From Saprospiraceae bacterium (GTDB lineage: Bacteria; Bacteroidota; Bacteroidia; Chitinophagales; Saprospiraceae), in assembly GCA_020630045.1 (NCBI GenBank), contig JAHDCE010000237.1, forward strand, positions 1 to 6,573: a stretch of 6,573 nucleotides of DNA, written 5' to 3'. Positions 5,149 through 6,573 of this stretch are shown piece after piece. Position numbers and translations under genes: made by a program. Within the stretch, counting starts at the first letter, position 1. Each line of letters begins with the position of its first letter. The notes beneath the pieces were generated by a model that ran no database searches, had not been told where the DNA came from, and saw only the letters and a program-made list of their open reading frames with translations.

Positions 5149-6534
5149 CTAGTCCTCCTTATTGTTGTTGCCGCCTGAATTCTTGTCTTTGTTTGGCGGT
5201 CTGTTATTTCGATTGTCCTTTCGTCGGTTCCGATTGTTTCGGTTCCGATTATTTCTCGGCTTGTTATTTCGGCCTCCGGTTCTATTGTCTTTGTCCTTAT
5301 TGTTGTCCTTGTTCGTACTCGTATTGTCCGTTTTGTCTTTGGGCTTATTGTTCTGCTTTTGCCCTTGTCTGTTTTGTCTTTGGTTCGAACCTTTTGGCCT
5401 ACCGCCTTTATTGGGGCGTTTGCGTCGTCGGCTTCTTTTTTTCTCCTCCGGCAATTCGATTTGTCCGGTTACATCCGCAAAATCCAATTCGGCTTCAGAC
5501 GAATCATCGTTGATTGCGATTCCTTGTAGCTCCTCGGGTTTTTCGCCACGTTTGTTCATGGCAAGGATTTCATTCACACGGTCTATTTTCAATGCGAATA
5601 ATTTTCCCTTGGTTTTAGAATTGTTCTTGTAAGCGTAGAACATCAATTGCTTGAAAATATCCATTTTGACCATTACCGCATCACCTGCTACGGTGTGCAG
5701 GTAATCCGCCCTTTTGGGGAAAGCTTTTAGTGCTTCCATATAAGTGTCCAGCTCGTAATTCAGGCAGCATTTTAACCTGCCGCACTGTCCGGACAATTTC
5801 GTTTGGTTGATGGCTAAGTTCTGGTATCTCGCCGCCGAAGTAGTGACCGTTTTGAAATTGGTGAGCCAAGTGGAACAACACAATTCCCGTCCACAAGCAC
5901 CAAGGCCGCCGATTCGAGCCGTTTCTTGTCGAGCGCCGATTTGTCTCATTTCAATTTTTACCTTGAATTCCCGGGCGTAGTGTCGGATGAGTTCACGGAA
6001 ATCCACACGTCCGTCTGCAGTATAGTAAAAGGTCGCTTTGCGTTTATCTCCTTGGTATTCGACATCGCCGATTTTCATTTTCAAGTCGAGTGAACGGGCA
6101 ATGACACGAGATTTGATCATCGTACCTTTTTCCATGGAACGCGCTTCCTCTAGTCGTTCCATATCGCGATCGTGTGCCAAGCGGATGATTTTGCCGAATA
6201 CGGTTTTTGCCCGTACCCTTTTCTTTTTCATTTGTAGTCGCACAAGTTCCCCTGTCAAGGAAACCTTTCCGATATCATATCCCGTTTTCGCTTCAACGGC
6301 GACCATGTCTCCGAGTTGAGCCCGAATATTTTGCGGATTGTGGAAAAACGTTTTCCTCGATCCGTTTTTGAAGCTGACTTCTACTAAATCGAACTCTTCG
6401 TGTTCCGGTAGATTTATATCTACTAGCCAATCATAAGTATTGAGTTTATTGCATCCTCCTGACAGGCATCCCCCTTTATTTCCACACCCTGAAGGTGTTC
6501 CATCTTTGCTGGTTGAGCATCCGGCACAAGCCAT
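5149..6534 (-). CDS. ricT: RicT/YaaT-like PSP1-domain iron-sulfur protein with long basic tail
   Basis: 461 aa. In Bacillus subtilis RicT (YaaT) joins RicA and RicF in an Fe-S complex that steers RNase Y in mRNA processing; whether Bacteroidota homologues have such partners is unknown to me. The PSP1 region lies at roughly residues 100-200. It is followed by the diagnostic cysteine motifs GACGRELCCSTWL (Cys214, 219, 220) and LSGQCGRLKCCLNYE (Cys251, 256, 257), likely cluster ligands. An additional N-terminal cluster (Cys3, 6, 17, 23, 28 in CAGC...CGNKGGCLSGGC) is absent from the shorter B. subtilis protein. From about residue 362 to the end there are 100 residues of almost only Lys, Arg, Asn, Gly, Asp and Gln, predicted disordered and possibly RNA-binding, with a 5-residue tandem repeat. 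The start at 6534 is chosen because it includes the Cys cluster. In other Bacteroidota I recall ricT beside holB and gldH; here the downstream neighbour is gatA, translated from an abutting start. The 39 bp upstream are too short to show a promoter. Confidence 0.93.
   Translation of the reverse strand: MACAGCSTSKDGTPSGCGNKGGCLSGGCNKLNTYDWLVDINLPEHEEFDLVEVSFKNGSRKTFFHNPQNIRAQLGDMVAVEAKTGYDIGKVSLTGELVRLQMKKKRVRAKTVFGKIIRLAHDRDMERLEEARSMEKGTMIKSRVIARSLDLKMKIGDVEYQGDKRKATFYYTADGRVDFRELIRHYAREFKVKIEMRQIGARQETARIGGLGACGRELCCSTWLTNFKTVTTSAARYQNLAINQTKLSGQCGRLKCCLNYELDTYMEALKAFPKRADYLHTVAGDAVMVKMDIFKQLMFYAYKNNSKTKGKLFALKIDRVNEILAMNKRGEKPEELQGIAINDDSSEAELDFADVTGQIELPEEKKRSRRRKRPNKGGRPKGSNQRQNRQGQKQNNKPKDKTDNTSTNKDNNKDKDNRTGGRNNKPRNNRNRNNRNRRKDNRNNRPPNKDKNSGGNNNKED
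5154..5160 (-). promoter_or_regulatory. consensus Shine-Dalgarno of gatA inside the end of ricT
   Basis: AAGGAGG (5160-5154) lies 5 nt before the gatA ATG and is made from the last codons of ricT (AAG GAG GAC TAG). It supports the start at 5148 and coupling to ricT. The other genes here show no comparable site: chaN-like, DUF4837 and mltD-like starts are preceded by A/T-rich leaders, and ricT has only AAAGGG. Confidence 0.6.
5224..5253 (-). repeat. two-copy 15-bp tandem repeat in the ricT tail
   Basis: Plus-strand units TCGGTTCCGATTGTT and TCGGTTCCGATTATT stand head to tail with one difference. They encode the peptide RNNRN twice (residues about 427-436 of RicT). The length is a multiple of three, so gain or loss of a unit would keep the frame. 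It sits within a wider low-complexity stretch (about 5149-5450) with many near-repeats of AAC, CGG/CGA and AAG/GAC codons. Confidence 0.6.
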
Positions 6535-6573
6535 GATTTGCCCTTTGAGTCACAAGTCACATGTTTTCTTTTG

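Noticed and set aside
5139..5632. Plus-strand frames of 124 and 156 codons rich in Leu, Phe, Cys and Arg
   Set aside because: They are the antisense of the low-complexity RicT tail, where AAC/AAG/CGG codons leave the opposite strand free of stops and make false hydrophobic proteins.
6550..6573. Possible last codons of an upstream gene (QKKTCDL then TGA)
   Set aside because: Only seven codons are visible and other frames are equally open, so no gene can be claimed, although holB would be a reasonable guess from other genomes.

Overview
All the genes I can support in this window lie on the minus strand. They look like chromosomal housekeeping and cell-envelope genes of a member of the Bacteroidota. 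The lineage call rests on three things: a DUF4837-type lipoprotein gene, a RicT (PSP1) protein with the extra N-terminal cysteine cluster that I associate with that phylum, and one good match to the Bacteroidota promoter form (TAnnTTTG with an upstream TTTG-like box). Most starts also lack a Shine-Dalgarno sequence. I cannot place it to family or genus.

Layout in transcription order (right to left). RicT (6534-5149) is an iron-sulfur PSP1 protein with a long basic, asparagine-rich tail. Its stop codon directly abuts the ATG of gatA (5148-3739), the amidase subunit of the tRNA-dependent amidotransferase. After 77 bp comes a secreted MltD-like lytic transglycosylase with LysM modules (3661-2186). 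A strong bidirectional hairpin terminator (1958-1999) closes this group. A second group follows: a DUF4837-type lipoprotein (1877-799) whose frame is broken by a -1 shift exactly at an A AAA AAG heptamer, then a ChaN-like protein (734 to beyond position 1, 3' end missing), which has a recognisable promoter of its own.

The only long stretch without an assigned gene is 1878-2185. It is not empty. Its right part holds a 171-bp segment (1998-2168) bounded by a perfect 9-bp inverted repeat (about 12 of 14 bp when extended inward). Inside it is a stable C(UACG)G hairpin and an open 40-codon frame. The segment sits between the mltD stop codon and the terminator and could be a small dispersed repeat (MITE- or REP-like) or a structured RNA. 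This element and the frameshifted lipoprotein gene are the two observations most worth following. I see no CRISPR array, transposase, tRNA, rRNA or phage gene.

Functionally, RicT and GatA belong to RNA metabolism and translation. The transglycosylase and the two exported proteins act at or outside the inner membrane. The terminator separates the ricT-gatA-mltD unit from the lipoprotein-ChaN unit.
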